Positions 33,773 through 43,043 of a DNA stretch of 57,463 nt are shown piece by piece (the stretch's first letter is position 1; every line of letters begins with the position of its first letter). The DNA lies in NCBI RefSeq assembly GCF_003053565.1, contig NZ_QAXS01000019.1, positions 1 to 57,463 of the forward strand, written 5' to 3'. The stretch comes from Halanaerobium saccharolyticum (lineage in GTDB: Bacteria > Bacillota > Halanaerobiia > Halanaerobiales > Halanaerobiaceae). The position numbers and the translations under genes are program-made. Under the pieces are notes generated by a model that had not been told where the DNA came from, did not search any database, and was given only the letters and a program-made list of their open reading frames with translations.

Positions 33773-34759
33773 TTAATAACTTTTTTTTAGTTTTTTTTTA
33801 GCCTGATAAACCCGCAGCAGGTTTGTAATCTCAAAATCCTTTTTGCCAGCTCCATAAGCAATTTTTTCTATTTCAACTTCCGGCAGCTCAATAAATTCTT
33901 CTGCCAGAGTTTTAATAATTGCAGCTCCAGTTGGGGTAACCAGTTCCCCTCTGATATTAGTTGAATATACCGGTACATCTTTTAAAATTTCAATTGTTGC
34001 TGGTGCGGGAACCGGAATTCTGCCGTGGGCTGCATCGACAAAGCCTGTACCAAGCGGTACTGGAGATGCGTAGATATGGTCAGGGTTTATTAAATCAACT
34101 AAAATTGCCGCTCCGACAATATCGACAATCGAATCAACTGCTCCAACTTCGTGAAAATGCACCTCATCTATTTTCTTGTTATGCACTTTAGCTTCCGCCT
34201 CTGCTACTTTAGCAAAAATTTCTATGCTTAAATCCTTTACATTTTGATTAAGCTGACTCTGGTTTATTAATTTCTTAATATCATTGAAGTTGCGGTGAAC
34301 ATGGTTGCTGCTGTGCTCATGACTGTGAGAATGACCTTCTCCATGGTTGTGATTATGATCTAAATGGTCGTGTTGGTGATCAGAATTTGAATGGCTGTGA
34401 TCATCATGGTGGTGGTCATGATTGCCGCAGCCCTGACAGCCTCCTTCATGATGTTCATGTGGGTGGCCATCATGATCATGAGAGTGGTCACTATGATTAT
34501 GACTGTGGTCATGAGAATGACCAGAATCTTCTACCAGATCTGGGTGGCTTTCATCTTCTAAAATAACTTTAAAATCTGCAGCTGTAATCCCATTTTTCTG
34601 CACTGTAGAAATCTCAATTTCATAACCCGCAAGCTTTAATTTCTTCAGTTCATTCAAAAATTTATCTTTATCAACTCCCAGATCAAGTAAAGAAGCTATT
34701 GTCATATCTCCACTGATTCCGGAATTTATGTCAAAATACAGTATATTTTCTGTTTTCAT
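33773..34759 (-). CDS. larC: LarC N-terminal part (LarC1), CTP-dependent nickel insertase
   Basis: First half of LarC. DINSGISGDMTIASLLDLG opens the protein, and KIDEVHFHEVGAVDSIVDIVG, PLGTGFVDAAHGRIPVPAPAT and ELVTPTGAAIIKTL are family blocks. Between residues 81 and 155 there is a histidine-rich insert with 30 His in 75 residues plus a C-x-x-C, likely a nickel store. The frame ends shortly after two runs of A (nine and eight bases); slipping back one base on the second run continues into LarC2 without loss of any conserved segment. larB ends six bases upstream. Confidence 0.93.
   Translation of the reverse strand: MKTENILYFDINSGISGDMTIASLLDLGVDKDKFLNELKKLKLAGYEIEISTVQKNGITAADFKVILEDESHPDLVEDSGHSHDHSHNHSDHSHDHDGHPHEHHEGGCQGCGNHDHHHDDHSHSNSDHQHDHLDHNHNHGEGHSHSHEHSSNHVHRNFNDIKKLINQSQLNQNVKDLSIEIFAKVAEAEAKVHNKKIDEVHFHEVGAVDSIVDIVGAAILVDLINPDHIYASPVPLGTGFVDAAHGRIPVPAPATIEILKDVPVYSTNIRGELVTPTGAAIIKTLAEEFIELPEVEIEKIAYGAGKKDFEITNLLRVYQAKKKLKKSY
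33782..33788 (-). promoter_or_regulatory. Slippery A-AAA-AAA heptamer for -1 frameshift in larC
   Basis: In the LarC1 frame the mRNA reads CTA AAA AAA AGT TAT TAA. Tandem slippage by -1 on A AAA AAA gives AAG TTA TTA ATT TTA GAA, entering the LarC2 frame. Known lar operons (Lactobacillus plantarum) make full LarC by programmed -1 frameshifting. Confidence 0.75.
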
Positions 34760-34765
34760 ATTAAT

Positions 34766-35536
34766 TTATCCATCCTTCCTTGCTTTCTCTATCTGTAAAA
34801 TAATTGTGCTGGCCAAGTAAGCTGCTCCAAAACCATTATCAATATTTACTACTCCAATACCGCTGGCACAGCTGTTAATCATAGTCAGCAAAGCTGAAAC
34901 TCCACCAAAATTAGCACCATAACCAACACTTGTCGGCACAGCAATTACAGGTTTATCAACCAGGCCTCCAACAACACTGGCCAGAGCACCTTCCATTCCA
35001 GCAACTGCAATAATAACTTCTGCTTCGTTTAATTTATCTAAATTACCTAAAAGTCTGTGAATCCCTGCTACCCCTACATCATAGAGCCGCTCAACTGAAT
35101 TGCCCAGTGCTTCAGCAGTTACTACGGCTTCTTCTGCGACCGGTATATCAGAGGTACCACCACTAACTACTAAAATCTTACTTTGAGTTTTAGTAAGTGG
35201 CTGCCTTTCTATAAAAATCATTTCCGGCCGCTGATGATAAACTGCCTCAGGAGCAATTTCTTTAATCCGCTCATAAATCTCCTTACTGGCCCTGCTTGCT
35301 AAAATATTATTATCATGTTTGAGCATTTCCTTTACAATTCCTTCGATCTCATCAAGTGATTTTCCTTCACAGTAAATTACCTCTGGAAAACCGTTGCGCA
35401 GGCTGCGATGATTATCTACCTTAGCAAAACCGAGATCCTTAAAAGGAAGATCTTTTAAAGAAGCTGCTGCCTGATCAACCTCAATTTCACCATCTTTTAC
35501 TTTTTCTAATAAAATTTTGATATCTTCTTTATTCAT
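34766..35536 (-). CDS. larB: Pyridinium-3,5-biscarboxylic acid mononucleotide synthase
   Basis: Carboxylates and hydrolyses nicotinic acid adenine dinucleotide to start nickel-pincer cofactor synthesis. The 256-residue protein has the PurE-like C-terminal domain with KILVVSGGTSDIPVAEEA, VGVAGIHRLL, AGMEGALASVVGGLVDKPVIAVPTSVGYG and the N-terminal DLGFAKVDNHRSLRNGFPEVIYCEGK. The start overlaps the larE 3' end by eight bases with GGAGGCAGAAG in front. Order larE-larB-larC with no larA follows. Confidence 0.95.
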   Translation of the reverse strand: MNKEDIKILLEKVKDGEIEVDQAAASLKDLPFKDLGFAKVDNHRSLRNGFPEVIYCEGKSLDEIEGIVKEMLKHDNNILASRASKEIYERIKEIAPEAVYHQRPEMIFIERQPLTKTQSKILVVSGGTSDIPVAEEAVVTAEALGNSVERLYDVGVAGIHRLLGNLDKLNEAEVIIAVAGMEGALASVVGGLVDKPVIAVPTSVGYGANFGGVSALLTMINSCASGIGVVNIDNGFGAAYLASTIILQIEKARKDG

Positions 35537-36347
35537 CTTCTGCCTCCAAAATTTCTTTATTCATACTGCCACTTTTATATGCTGACAGATCTAAGGTAAC
35601 ATATTGAAACCCTAATTTCTGTAATTTATCAGACAATTTGTCCATTAAATTTAAGTCTAATATCTTTTCTCGGTCACTCTCTGACAGCTCTATCCGGGCC
35701 AGATTGCTGTGATCGCGGACTCTAAACTGTTCAAAACCCATTCGATGCATTAATTCTTCGGCAATTTCTATTTTCTCCAGTTTTTCAGCTGTAATCTGAT
35801 TGTCATAGGAAACTCTGGTTGCCAGACAGGACATGCTCGGCTTATCCCAGGTTGGAAGTTCCATTTTTTTTGAAAGCTCCCGAATCTCACTTTTGCTCAG
35901 AGAGGCCTCAAGCAGAGGACTTTTAACTCCCAGCTCTTTTAAAGCTTTGCGGCCAGGACGATAGTCTCCCTGATCATCCAGATTCGAACCTTCAATTACA
36001 GTTCTGCCAGCTGCATAATCTAAAATCTGATTAAAAATCACCTTTTTACAGTAATAACAGCGCTCGGGAGTATTTTCAACTGCTTTTTCTAATTCTTCGA
36101 GCTCAACTTCCAGCTGCTGATGGTCCAGCTCCAGGCCTGCCACCAGTTCAGCTACCTCTTTAATTTCTCTATCCGGTACAAAAGGGGTATTAACGGTAAC
36201 AGCTTCAAAATCCACCCCGGATTCTTTTGCAGCAGCTGCTAAAAAAGTGCTGTCAACTCCTCCAGAAAAGGCAATTATAAATGGTTCTAGTTCTCTTAAA
36301 TTATCAATTAATAACTTATATTTATCTTTTTTGCCAACTGTAGACAT
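35529..36347 (-). CDS. larE: Sulfur transferase LarE of nickel-pincer cofactor synthesis
   Basis: ATP-dependent enzyme that adds sulfur to the pyridinium dicarboxylate. The PP-loop IIAFSGGVDSTFLA is at residues 24-37. Cys174 in WDKPSMSCLATR corresponds to the sulfur-donating cysteine of Lactobacillus LarE. A further pair, Cys97 and Cys100 in PERCYYCKK, gives the three-cysteine pattern known from the [4Fe-4S] LarE of Thermotoga, so this enzyme may be a catalytic, cluster-dependent version rather than a self-sacrificing one. RBS AGGAGG. It is 39 bases after ygiQ and first of the three lar genes. Confidence 0.94.
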   Translation of the reverse strand: MSTVGKKDKYKLLIDNLRELEPFIIAFSGGVDSTFLAAAAKESGVDFEAVTVNTPFVPDREIKEVAELVAGLELDHQQLEVELEELEKAVENTPERCYYCKKVIFNQILDYAAGRTVIEGSNLDDQGDYRPGRKALKELGVKSPLLEASLSKSEIRELSKKMELPTWDKPSMSCLATRVSYDNQITAEKLEKIEIAEELMHRMGFEQFRVRDHSNLARIELSESDREKILDLNLMDKLSDKLQKLGFQYVTLDLSAYKSGSMNKEILEAEDE

Positions 36348-36386
36348 TTATTAATTCCTCCTAATTAAACCTTAGATCTCAAATAT

Positions 36387-38243
36387 TTAGTGAGTCGGTG
36401 GTACTAATGCTTTTTTATCATAACCAATTAAATCTCTGCGCCCTGCCATCTTTAAAGCCTTGCGCACAATTTGATGATTTCGCTTCTTATGATACTGGAG
36501 TAAGGCTCGCTGCATTTTTTTTGCCTCTTTTGATTTAGCAACATAAACCTCTTCCATAGTTCTTGGATCATAACCACTGTAGTACATTGCTGTGGCCATT
36601 GTGCCCGGAGTTGGATAGAAATCCTGTACCTGATCCGGGTGATGATTAATATCTCTTAAATATTCTGCAAGTTCAACGGCATCTTCCAACCGACTTCCCG
36701 GATGGCTGGAAATAAAATAGGGAATTAAATACTGCTCCAGGCCAATTTCTTCATTCACCTGATAAAAAGCATCTCTAAATTTATCAAAAACTTCAATTCC
36801 TGGTTTTCCCATATAAGATAAAACATTATCTGAAACATGCTCTGGAGCAACTTTAAGCTGACCACTCACATGATGTTCTGCCAGTTCCTTTAAATATTTT
36901 CGGCTCTCTTCATCTTCTAAAAGATAATCAAAGCGGATACCGGAGCGCACAAAAACCTTTTTTACTCCCGGTAGTTTTCTTAACTCCCTTAAAATCTCGA
37001 AATATTCTTCGTGGTCCACTTCCAATTTACTGCAGGGAGCTGGAAACATACATTCCTTCCCCTTACACATCCCCCGCGAAAGCTGAGCTGTACAGGAAGG
37101 CTGACGGAAATTGGCTGTTGGTCCCCCGACATCATGGATATAACCTTTAAAATCATCCATTGCAGTTATTCTTTTAGCTTCTTCGATTAATGATTTTTTG
37201 CTGCGGGCGGTCATCATCTTGCCCTGATGAAAAGAAATGGCACAAAATGAACAGGCACCAAAACAGCCGCGCGAACTGACCAGGCTGAATTTAACCTCTT
37301 TGATTGCCGGTACTCCACCATCTCTCTCATACATTGGATGATAATCCCGCTGATAGGGCAGTGAATAAACATGGTCAAGTTCTTCCTGGCTTAGAGGTTC
37401 AACCGGTGGGTTCTGAACCAGATAACGGTTGCCGTGCTGCTGTACCAGCTGCTGACCGCGAACTGGATCCTGTTCTAAATATTCTATTTTATAGGCATAA
37501 GCATACTGCTTTTTATTATTCTTTACCTCTTCATAAGACGGTAAAAGCTCATAATCATATAATGATTCCAGCTCATCAGCAATAAAAGCTGTCCCTGGAA
37601 GGTAGTTGATATATTTTATTTCCAGTCCAGCTTCTAAATTTTCAGCAATCTTTAAGATTTGTTTTTCGCCCATTCCATAAACTAAAAGATCAGCACGGCT
37701 GTCAAAAAGTATGGAGCGTCGGACACTTTCATCCCAGTAATCATAGTAAGCAAAGCGGCGCAGACTGGCCTCAATTCCACCAATAATGATTGGAATATCA
37801 CCAAAAGCCTCCCGCAGACGGTTGCTGTAAACTATTGTCGCCCGATCAGGACGGTGACCACTTTCTCCTCCAGGAGAATAATTATCATAACTGCGGCGGT
37901 GTTTAGAAACAGAAAAATGATTGACCATTGAATCCATATTACCGGCAGTAACTAAAAATCCATATTTGGGTTCACCCAGTTTTTTAAAGTCAGCTGTAGA
38001 TCTCCAGTCAGGCTGAGCAATTATACCAACCTTAAAACCAGCATCCTCAAGCACTCTGGCAATAATGACCGTGCCAAAAGATGGATGATCAATATAAGCA
38101 TCACCACTAATAATAATAAAATCTAGCTTGTCCCAGCCTCTTTTTTGCATATCATCTTTTGAGATTACCATAAACTGATCACGCGGATTCTCTAATTTTT
38201 TTTCCTTATTTTTTTCATTCAAATTCTGACTTTTCTTTTCCAT
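36387..38243 (-). CDS. Radical SAM protein, YgiQ family
   Basis: Large radical SAM enzyme of unknown function. It has 618 residues: an N-terminal region with [18 protein letters not shown] and [16 protein letters not shown], then the cluster motif [14 protein letters not shown] (C-x3-C-x2-C) near residue 310, and the C-terminal block [15 protein letters not shown] and [16 protein letters not shown]. The first 24 residues form a lysine/asparagine-rich extension before the usual family start, and AAGGAG is 15 bases before the ATG, so the start is less certain. It lies 39 bases upstream of larE on the same strand and may be co-transcribed with the nickel genes. Confidence 0.92.
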   Translation of the reverse strand: MEKKSQNLNEKNKEKKLENPRDQFMVISKDDMQKRGWDKLDFIIISGDAYIDHPSFGTVIIARVLEDAGFKVGIIAQPDWRSTADFKKLGEPKYGFLVTAGNMDSMVNHFSVSKHRRSYDNYSPGGESGHRPDRATIVYSNRLREAFGDIPIIIGGIEASLRRFAYYDYWDESVRRSILFDSRADLLVYGMGEKQILKIAENLEAGLEIKYINYLPGTAFIADELESLYDYELLPSYEEVKNNKKQYAYAYKIEYLEQDPVRGQQLVQQHGNRYLVQNPPVEPLSQEELDHVYSLPYQRDYHPMYERDGGVPAIKEVKFSLVSSRGCFGACSFCAISFHQGKMMTARSKKSLIEEAKRITAMDDFKGYIHDVGGPTANFRQPSCTAQLSRGMCKGKECMFPAPCSKLEVDHEEYFEILRELRKLPGVKKVFVRSGIRFDYLLEDEESRKYLKELAEHHVSGQLKVAPEHVSDNVLSYMGKPGIEVFDKFRDAFYQVNEEIGLEQYLIPYFISSHPGSRLEDAVELAEYLRDINHHPDQVQDFYPTPGTMATAMYYSGYDPRTMEEVYVAKSKEAKKMQRALLQYHKKRNHQIVRKALKMAGRRDLIGYDKKALVPPTH

Positions 38244-38440
38244 TTAATTTATCAGTAACTCCTTTATTATTCCTAAGTTCAAATTATTTATTACCTAAAA
38301 TCTTCTAAAATACTGCAGTCCCAAATTAATACTAAAACTTCAAAAGCATTTTAAACTGAGCAATCTACTCATTATTATAGCAGAAAAGTTACTTTAAATC
38401 GAATCTACGGCCAAATGATTATTTTCACATATCTTAAGAA
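38244..38440 (-). promoter_or_regulatory. Region upstream of ygiQ
   Basis: TATAAT occurs at 38374-38379 on the minus strand with only a weak -35, a possible promoter for ygiQ and lar. No hairpin, repeat or small gene is evident in the rest. Confidence 0.4.
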
Positions 38441-38480
38441 TGAAAACCCCCTGCTAAATTGCTCAGCAGGGGGTAGTTTT
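38441..38480 (-). terminator. Terminator of the 5'-nucleotidase gene
   Basis: CCCCCTGCT and AGCAGGGGG enclose a nine-base loop and are followed on the minus strand by TTTTC; the plus strand also has a T tail. Confidence 0.92.
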
Positions 38481-38536
38481 TCTAATTCATATGACTTAAT
38501 TCAACATATATCGGGTGGTACCCGGTAACTGATATT

Positions 38537-40051
38537 TTACTCAGCTACTATTCTTCCTTCTGTTTCTGGGGCTACAGGAGCATTAGCTTCCATGTATTCC
38601 ATTAATACTTCTTCTAAGCCGCCAGCTTCACTGACTATTGGAGCGTCAGCAAACATTGAGTAGCCATCTCCTCCAGCTTTCATGAAGTCATTAGTTGCTA
38701 CAGTATACATTTTATTTTCATCTAATTCTTCGCCGCCTACCCATACTTTTTGAACTCTATTTCCAGGTTCAGCATCACCATCAAAGGTAAATTTAATACC
38801 AGAAACCTGTGGGAATAGACCTTCAGTTGCAGGGTATTCAGAAACACCATGTTCTAGAGCAGCTCTTAAATCAGCACCACTTAATTCCATTAAGATAGTT
38901 GTATTACCAAATGGTAGTACTGTAATAACATCACCCTGGGTAACTTCTCCTGCTTCAATTGAAGCACGAATTCCGCCACCATTGGTGATTGCAGCATCTG
39001 CATCAAACTTAGCTCTCATTGCATCGGTAATCAAGTTACCTAGATTGGTTTCACCAGTACGAACATTACCTCTGGCACCATCTAATTCAACAGCAGTTTC
39101 TCCAACTACCTGAGAGGTGATTGTGTCATTGGCTCTATTTACTCTTTCTACAACTTTAGAAACTATAAAGTCTTCTTCAACCTCTGCAGTATCTTCTCTT
39201 GGAATTAAATTAGCTTTTATATCTGAAACATTTCCATTATCAACAGTAAGATCTACATAGCCTAAGAATTTAGAATATTCTCCAGCCATTACAATCATAG
39301 TATCGTTAACCATCATACCTTCTTCTAATACATTATGGCTGTGACCATCAACAATTAAGTCAATTCCAGGTACTTCTTCAGCTACCATTTTACTTGTGTA
39401 TTCACTACCTTCACTAATTCCTAAGTGAGACAGAGCTACAACCACATCTACCTGGCTTCTTAATTCATTAACAACTTCATTAGCAGCTGCAACTGGATCT
39501 CCAAAGACTAATCCCTCAACATTCTTAGGGTGAGTCTTATAAGCAGTCTCAGGAGTTACTAAACCGAATACACCAACTTTAACACCATTATATTCTTTGA
39601 TTAAATAATCTTCAGCATATGGAATCTCTTCTCCATCTTCTCTACTTAAGTTAGCAGCTAAAAATGGAAAGTTACTCATATAATCTAATTCTTCCAGTCT
39701 TTCTTGTCCGTAATTAAAATCATGGTTTCCTAAGGTTAAAGCATCAAGATCCATTAAATCTAAAATATGGCTGATTGCTTCACCTTCATTTATATTGGCA
39801 ATTGTCTGACCGTGGAAAGTATCTCCAGCATCTAAAAACATTACATTTTCCATTTCTCTTCTAGCCTCTTTAATCAGAGTTGCCATTTTAGCATAACCCA
39901 TACTTCCAGCATAATCATCTTCTTCTACTCTGGAATGGACATCATTTACATGATAAATCCTTAAATTAACCTCTTCTGCCAGAATAGTAAATGATAGAGT
40001 CATAACTAAAATCAGAGTTAATAAAGTAATCGATAATTTTTTAAACTTCAC
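38537..40051 (-). CDS. Secreted 5'-nucleotidase/2',3'-cyclic phosphodiesterase
   Basis: Periplasmic metallophosphoesterase of the UshA family that releases nucleosides from nucleotides. A signal peptide covers residues 1-25 (ITLLTLILVMTLSFTILA). The dimetal site is marked by IYHVNDVHSRV, FLDAGDTFHG, LTLGNHDFNYG and DLIVDGHSHN. The C-terminal substrate domain shows TNLGNLITDAMRA, ITNGGGIRASI, LPFGNTTILMELSG and TNDFMKAGGDGY. Starting at the GTG at 40051 places GGAGGTGG at the right distance; the earlier GTG lies within this site. It is monocistronic with its own terminator. Confidence 0.95.
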   Translation of the reverse strand: MKFKKLSITLLTLILVMTLSFTILAEEVNLRIYHVNDVHSRVEEDDYAGSMGYAKMATLIKEARREMENVMFLDAGDTFHGQTIANINEGEAISHILDLMDLDALTLGNHDFNYGQERLEELDYMSNFPFLAANLSREDGEEIPYAEDYLIKEYNGVKVGVFGLVTPETAYKTHPKNVEGLVFGDPVAAANEVVNELRSQVDVVVALSHLGISEGSEYTSKMVAEEVPGIDLIVDGHSHNVLEEGMMVNDTMIVMAGEYSKFLGYVDLTVDNGNVSDIKANLIPREDTAEVEEDFIVSKVVERVNRANDTITSQVVGETAVELDGARGNVRTGETNLGNLITDAMRAKFDADAAITNGGGIRASIEAGEVTQGDVITVLPFGNTTILMELSGADLRAALEHGVSEYPATEGLFPQVSGIKFTFDGDAEPGNRVQKVWVGGEELDENKMYTVATNDFMKAGGDGYSMFADAPIVSEAGGLEEVLMEYMEANAPVAPETEGRIVAE

Positions 40052-40335
40052 AAATTCCACCTCCGTATTTTTTTGAAAATTGTTTCTTCTCTTAATTATA
40101 TTATTTGCGATAAAACACTATTTTCCTGCCTCTGAAAAGAAATATTTTCTATATTAAGTAATTGTATTCCGTTTTACTGAGAGAAAATAACTATTTCCCT
40201 GACTGACTAATAATTTTTCCTTAAAAATGTTATAATCTTAATTAGAAAGTAATTTAAAATTAATTAACTAAGTATAAATATACCAATTCATGTTTAGTAG
40301 ATATCTAATAAATAATTTTAGAAAGGGGATAATCA

Positions 40336-41244
40336 ATGAACAATGATTTAACAGCTGTTAAAGGTATAAAAATAGGACACGCTGACGATCAGGATTCGGG
40401 AACAGGCTGTACGGTGATTTTAGCCGATGGCAACTTTACAATTGGGGCAGAAGTTCGCGGAGGAGCACCAGGCAGTAGAGAAATAGCTTTAACAGACAGC
40501 AGAGCTGCGGTTGATCAGGCAAATGCCGTCTTTTTAAGTGGAGGCAGTGCCTACGGTCTTGATGCGGCTGGTGGAGTAATGAAGTATCTAAAAGAAAAAA
40601 ATGTCGGTTTTCAAACCGGAGGAGGAGTTGTACCTATAGTACCTGCAGCAGTTATCTATGATTTAGAGTACAAAAGTAATAATTATCCAGATCAGAAAAT
40701 GGCCTATCAGGCCTGCACCAGTGCCAGCAATTCTGCACAAACAGCTCATAGTATTGGGGCTGCAGCAGGAGCTACCTGTGGTAAGCTCATGGGAATGGAT
40801 AAGGCAACCAAAACAGTGCTCGGCCATGCCGCTCATAAAAGTGGAGATTTAACTGTTTCTGCTCTAGCAGTTGTTAACGCTTTTGGTGATATCAAAAATC
40901 CGAACAGTGGTGAGATTATTGCCGGCGCTAAAAATGAAGCTGGTGATTTTATTAATACAGAAAAGACAATTATTAATCAGCCAGAAATAAACCTCGGCTT
41001 TTTAAGAGAAAACACAACTCTAGTTGTAATAGCCACTAATGCTCTATTAGATAAATCAGAAGCCAATCGTGTTTCCATGATGGCTCACAGCGGCTTAAGC
41101 AGAACAATTTATCCTGTCCATACTCTTTTAGATGGTGACAGTATTTTCACGCTGGCCTCAAATAAAATTAAAGCTGATATTAATCAGGTAGGTATCCTTG
41201 CTGCTGAAGTTGTAAAAAGAGCAGTTATAAATTCTGCTGGTTAA
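40336..41244 (+). CDS. P1-family (S58) peptidase/amidohydrolase
   Basis: Ntn-type hydrolase of the DmpA/P1 family, usually acting on N-terminal or beta-amino peptides and amides. VKGIKIGHADDQDSGTGCTVIL, EVRGGAPGSREIAL, FLSGGSAYGLDAAGGVMKYL and IVPAAVIYDLEY are the family blocks; the segment SIGAAAGATCGKLMG precedes the region that processes autocatalytically in relatives. It has 302 residues and no signal peptide. It is followed after 157 bases by an AbgT-type transporter with its own promoter, which suggests uptake and hydrolysis of an amide or acyl-amino acid. Substrate unknown. Confidence 0.88.
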   Translation: MNNDLTAVKGIKIGHADDQDSGTGCTVILADGNFTIGAEVRGGAPGSREIALTDSRAAVDQANAVFLSGGSAYGLDAAGGVMKYLKEKNVGFQTGGGVVPIVPAAVIYDLEYKSNNYPDQKMAYQACTSASNSAQTAHSIGAAAGATCGKLMGMDKATKTVLGHAAHKSGDLTVSALAVVNAFGDIKNPNSGEIIAGAKNEAGDFINTEKTIINQPEINLGFLRENTTLVVIATNALLDKSEANRVSMMAHSGLSRTIYPVHTLLDGDSIFTLASNKIKADINQVGILAAEVVKRAVINSAG

Positions 41245-41295
41245 GACTTAATATCTTCGATTTAATTTAAACTACGAAATCGATTTTTAAATAAT

Positions 41296-41324
41296 TTGAA
41301 AAACTTCTCTAAATTTAATATACT
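41296..41324 (+). promoter_or_regulatory. Promoter of the abgT-like gene
   Basis: TTGAAA and TATACT are separated by 17 bases, about 80 bases before the gene. A small GCGG/CCGC hairpin follows in the leader. Confidence 0.75.
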
Positions 41325-41401
41325 ATAAAATGCGGCTTAATAATCCGCCTACTTTATTTGCTTAAAGTATTAAATTATATAAAAATTTAGAGGAGGAAAA
41401 T

Positions 41402-42925
41402 ATGCTAAGTAATAATAAAGATTTAAGTTTAACAGATCGATTTTTAAATCGAATAGAAAGAACAGGAAATAAACTACCACACCCCGTTATTCTATTTTTC
41501 ATTTTATCAGCATTTGTACTTGTGCTGTCCTGGTTTGTCAGTTTATTTGAAGTAGCTGTAACCCATCCTGGTACAGGAGAAACTATTAGAGCTGTCAACT
41601 TGCTCTCGAAAAATGGGATACGACGAATCTTTACTGAAGCGGTAAGCAACTTTACTGGTTTTGCTCCCCTGGGAGTGGTACTGGTAGCTATGTTAGGTGT
41701 TGGGATTGCAGAAAAATCAGGTTTGATTGCTGCAGTACTTAAAAAAACAGTTTTAAGTGCACCTGATAAGTATATTACTGCGGTTGTAATCTTTGCTGGA
41801 ATTATGTCTAATATTGCTTCAGATGCTGGCTATGTAGTTTTAGTTCCTTTAGGAGCAGTAATTTTTGCAGCTAAAGGAAGACATCCACTCGTTGGACTGG
41901 CAGCTGCTTTTGCCGGGGTATCTGGAGGTTTTAGTGCAAATCTACTAATCTCTACTCTGGACCCATTACTGGCCGGGCTGTCCCAGGAAGCTGCCCAGCT
42001 AATCGATTCCGGTTATACAATTCCGCCAACAGTCAATTATTATTTCATGGTTGCTTCAACTTTTATAGTCACAGTCATTGGTACCTGGGTAACTGAAAAT
42101 ATTGTTGCTCCCCGGTTTGGTGAATATACAGGAGATCATGAAGAAGAATTAGAGGAAATTACTGCAAAAGAAAATGCAGGAATCAAATCAGCCTTAGTCT
42201 GGCTAGGAGTGACACTTGTAATCATCTTACTTATGACAGTACCGCAGAATGGAATTTTACGCAGTGATGAAGGTAATTTAATAATGGGCTCAACTCCTTT
42301 TGTTGGGGGAATGGTACCCTTAATTGCGATTTTCTTTTTCGTGCCTGGTCTTGCTTATGGTAGAAAAACTGGCTCAATCAAAAATAGTGATGACATTGCT
42401 AAATTCTTAGATGAGACAATGGCAGGTATGGGAGGATATATAACTCTTGCCTTTGCAGCCGGTCAGTTTGTAGCTTATTTCAACTGGTCTAAACTGGGAA
42501 CTATCCTCGCTATTGGTGGTGCAGATTTTCTGCAGGCAATCAACTTTACCGGGCTGCCGCTGATAATACTATTTATTGTAGTAGCAGGCTTTATCAATCT
42601 CTTTATCGGTAGTGCGTCGGCAAAGTGGGCAATTATGGCTCCAGTTTTTGTGCCAATGTTAATGCAGCTTGGTTATTCTCCAGAATTTGCTCAGATGGCC
42701 TATCGAATCGGTGATTCAACAACTAATATAATTACACCACTGATGCCCTATTTTGCGATCATCATAGCTTTTGCTAAAAAATATGATGAAGATATTGGAA
42801 TTGGAACTTTAATATCTACAATGGTTCCTTATTCAATTGCTTTTATGATAGGGTGGACTATTTTACTGATTATTTGGTTTGTCTTTAATTTACCAATTGG
42901 TCCAGGTGGAGTATTATTTTACTAA
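41402..42925 (+). CDS. AbgT-family transporter
   Basis: Inner-membrane transporter related to AbgT (p-aminobenzoyl-glutamate uptake) and MtrF (antimetabolite efflux). It has about 11-13 hydrophobic segments in 507 residues; GNKLPHPVILFFILSA, MSNIASDAGYVVLVPLGA, FGGFSANLL-like VSGGFSANLLISTLDPLLAG and GSASAKWAIMAPVFVPM are typical. RBS AGAGGAGG six bases before the ATG. The preceding P1 peptidase gene is the probable functional partner. A strong shared terminator follows. Confidence 0.93.
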   Translation: MLSNNKDLSLTDRFLNRIERTGNKLPHPVILFFILSAFVLVLSWFVSLFEVAVTHPGTGETIRAVNLLSKNGIRRIFTEAVSNFTGFAPLGVVLVAMLGVGIAEKSGLIAAVLKKTVLSAPDKYITAVVIFAGIMSNIASDAGYVVLVPLGAVIFAAKGRHPLVGLAAAFAGVSGGFSANLLISTLDPLLAGLSQEAAQLIDSGYTIPPTVNYYFMVASTFIVTVIGTWVTENIVAPRFGEYTGDHEEELEEITAKENAGIKSALVWLGVTLVIILLMTVPQNGILRSDEGNLIMGSTPFVGGMVPLIAIFFFVPGLAYGRKTGSIKNSDDIAKFLDETMAGMGGYITLAFAAGQFVAYFNWSKLGTILAIGGADFLQAINFTGLPLIILFIVVAGFINLFIGSASAKWAIMAPVFVPMLMQLGYSPEFAQMAYRIGDSTTNIITPLMPYFAIIIAFAKKYDEDIGIGTLISTMVPYSIAFMIGWTILLIIWFVFNLPIGPGGVLFY

Positions 42926-42951
42926 AATAAAAATTATAATATCTAGTTACA

Positions 42952-42990
42952 GAAAAACGGCCTGTAGAAAATACAGGCCGTTTTTTATTT
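42952..42990 (+). terminator. Bidirectional terminator between abgT and phoU
   Basis: AAAACGGCCTGT and ACAGGCCGTTTT form a 12-bp perfect stem with A- and T-rich flanks on both strands. Confidence 0.93.
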
Positions 42991-43043
42991 AGTAATTAAT
43001 ATTTAGTTTTTGATACTCCATACTTTAAAAATCAATAATATAT

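Noticed and set aside
34295-34519. Short repeated CAT/GTG-rich units that at first look like a tandem repeat or CRISPR-like array.
   Set aside because: They encode the histidine-rich segment of LarC1 in frame and have no regular repeat-spacer structure.
38508-38525. GGGTGGTACC on the plus strand resembles the T-box core sequence.
   Set aside because: No gene follows on the plus strand for 1.8 kb, there is no specifier stem, and the sequence lies between a stop codon and the terminator of a minus-strand gene. It is more likely part of a weak 3' hairpin.
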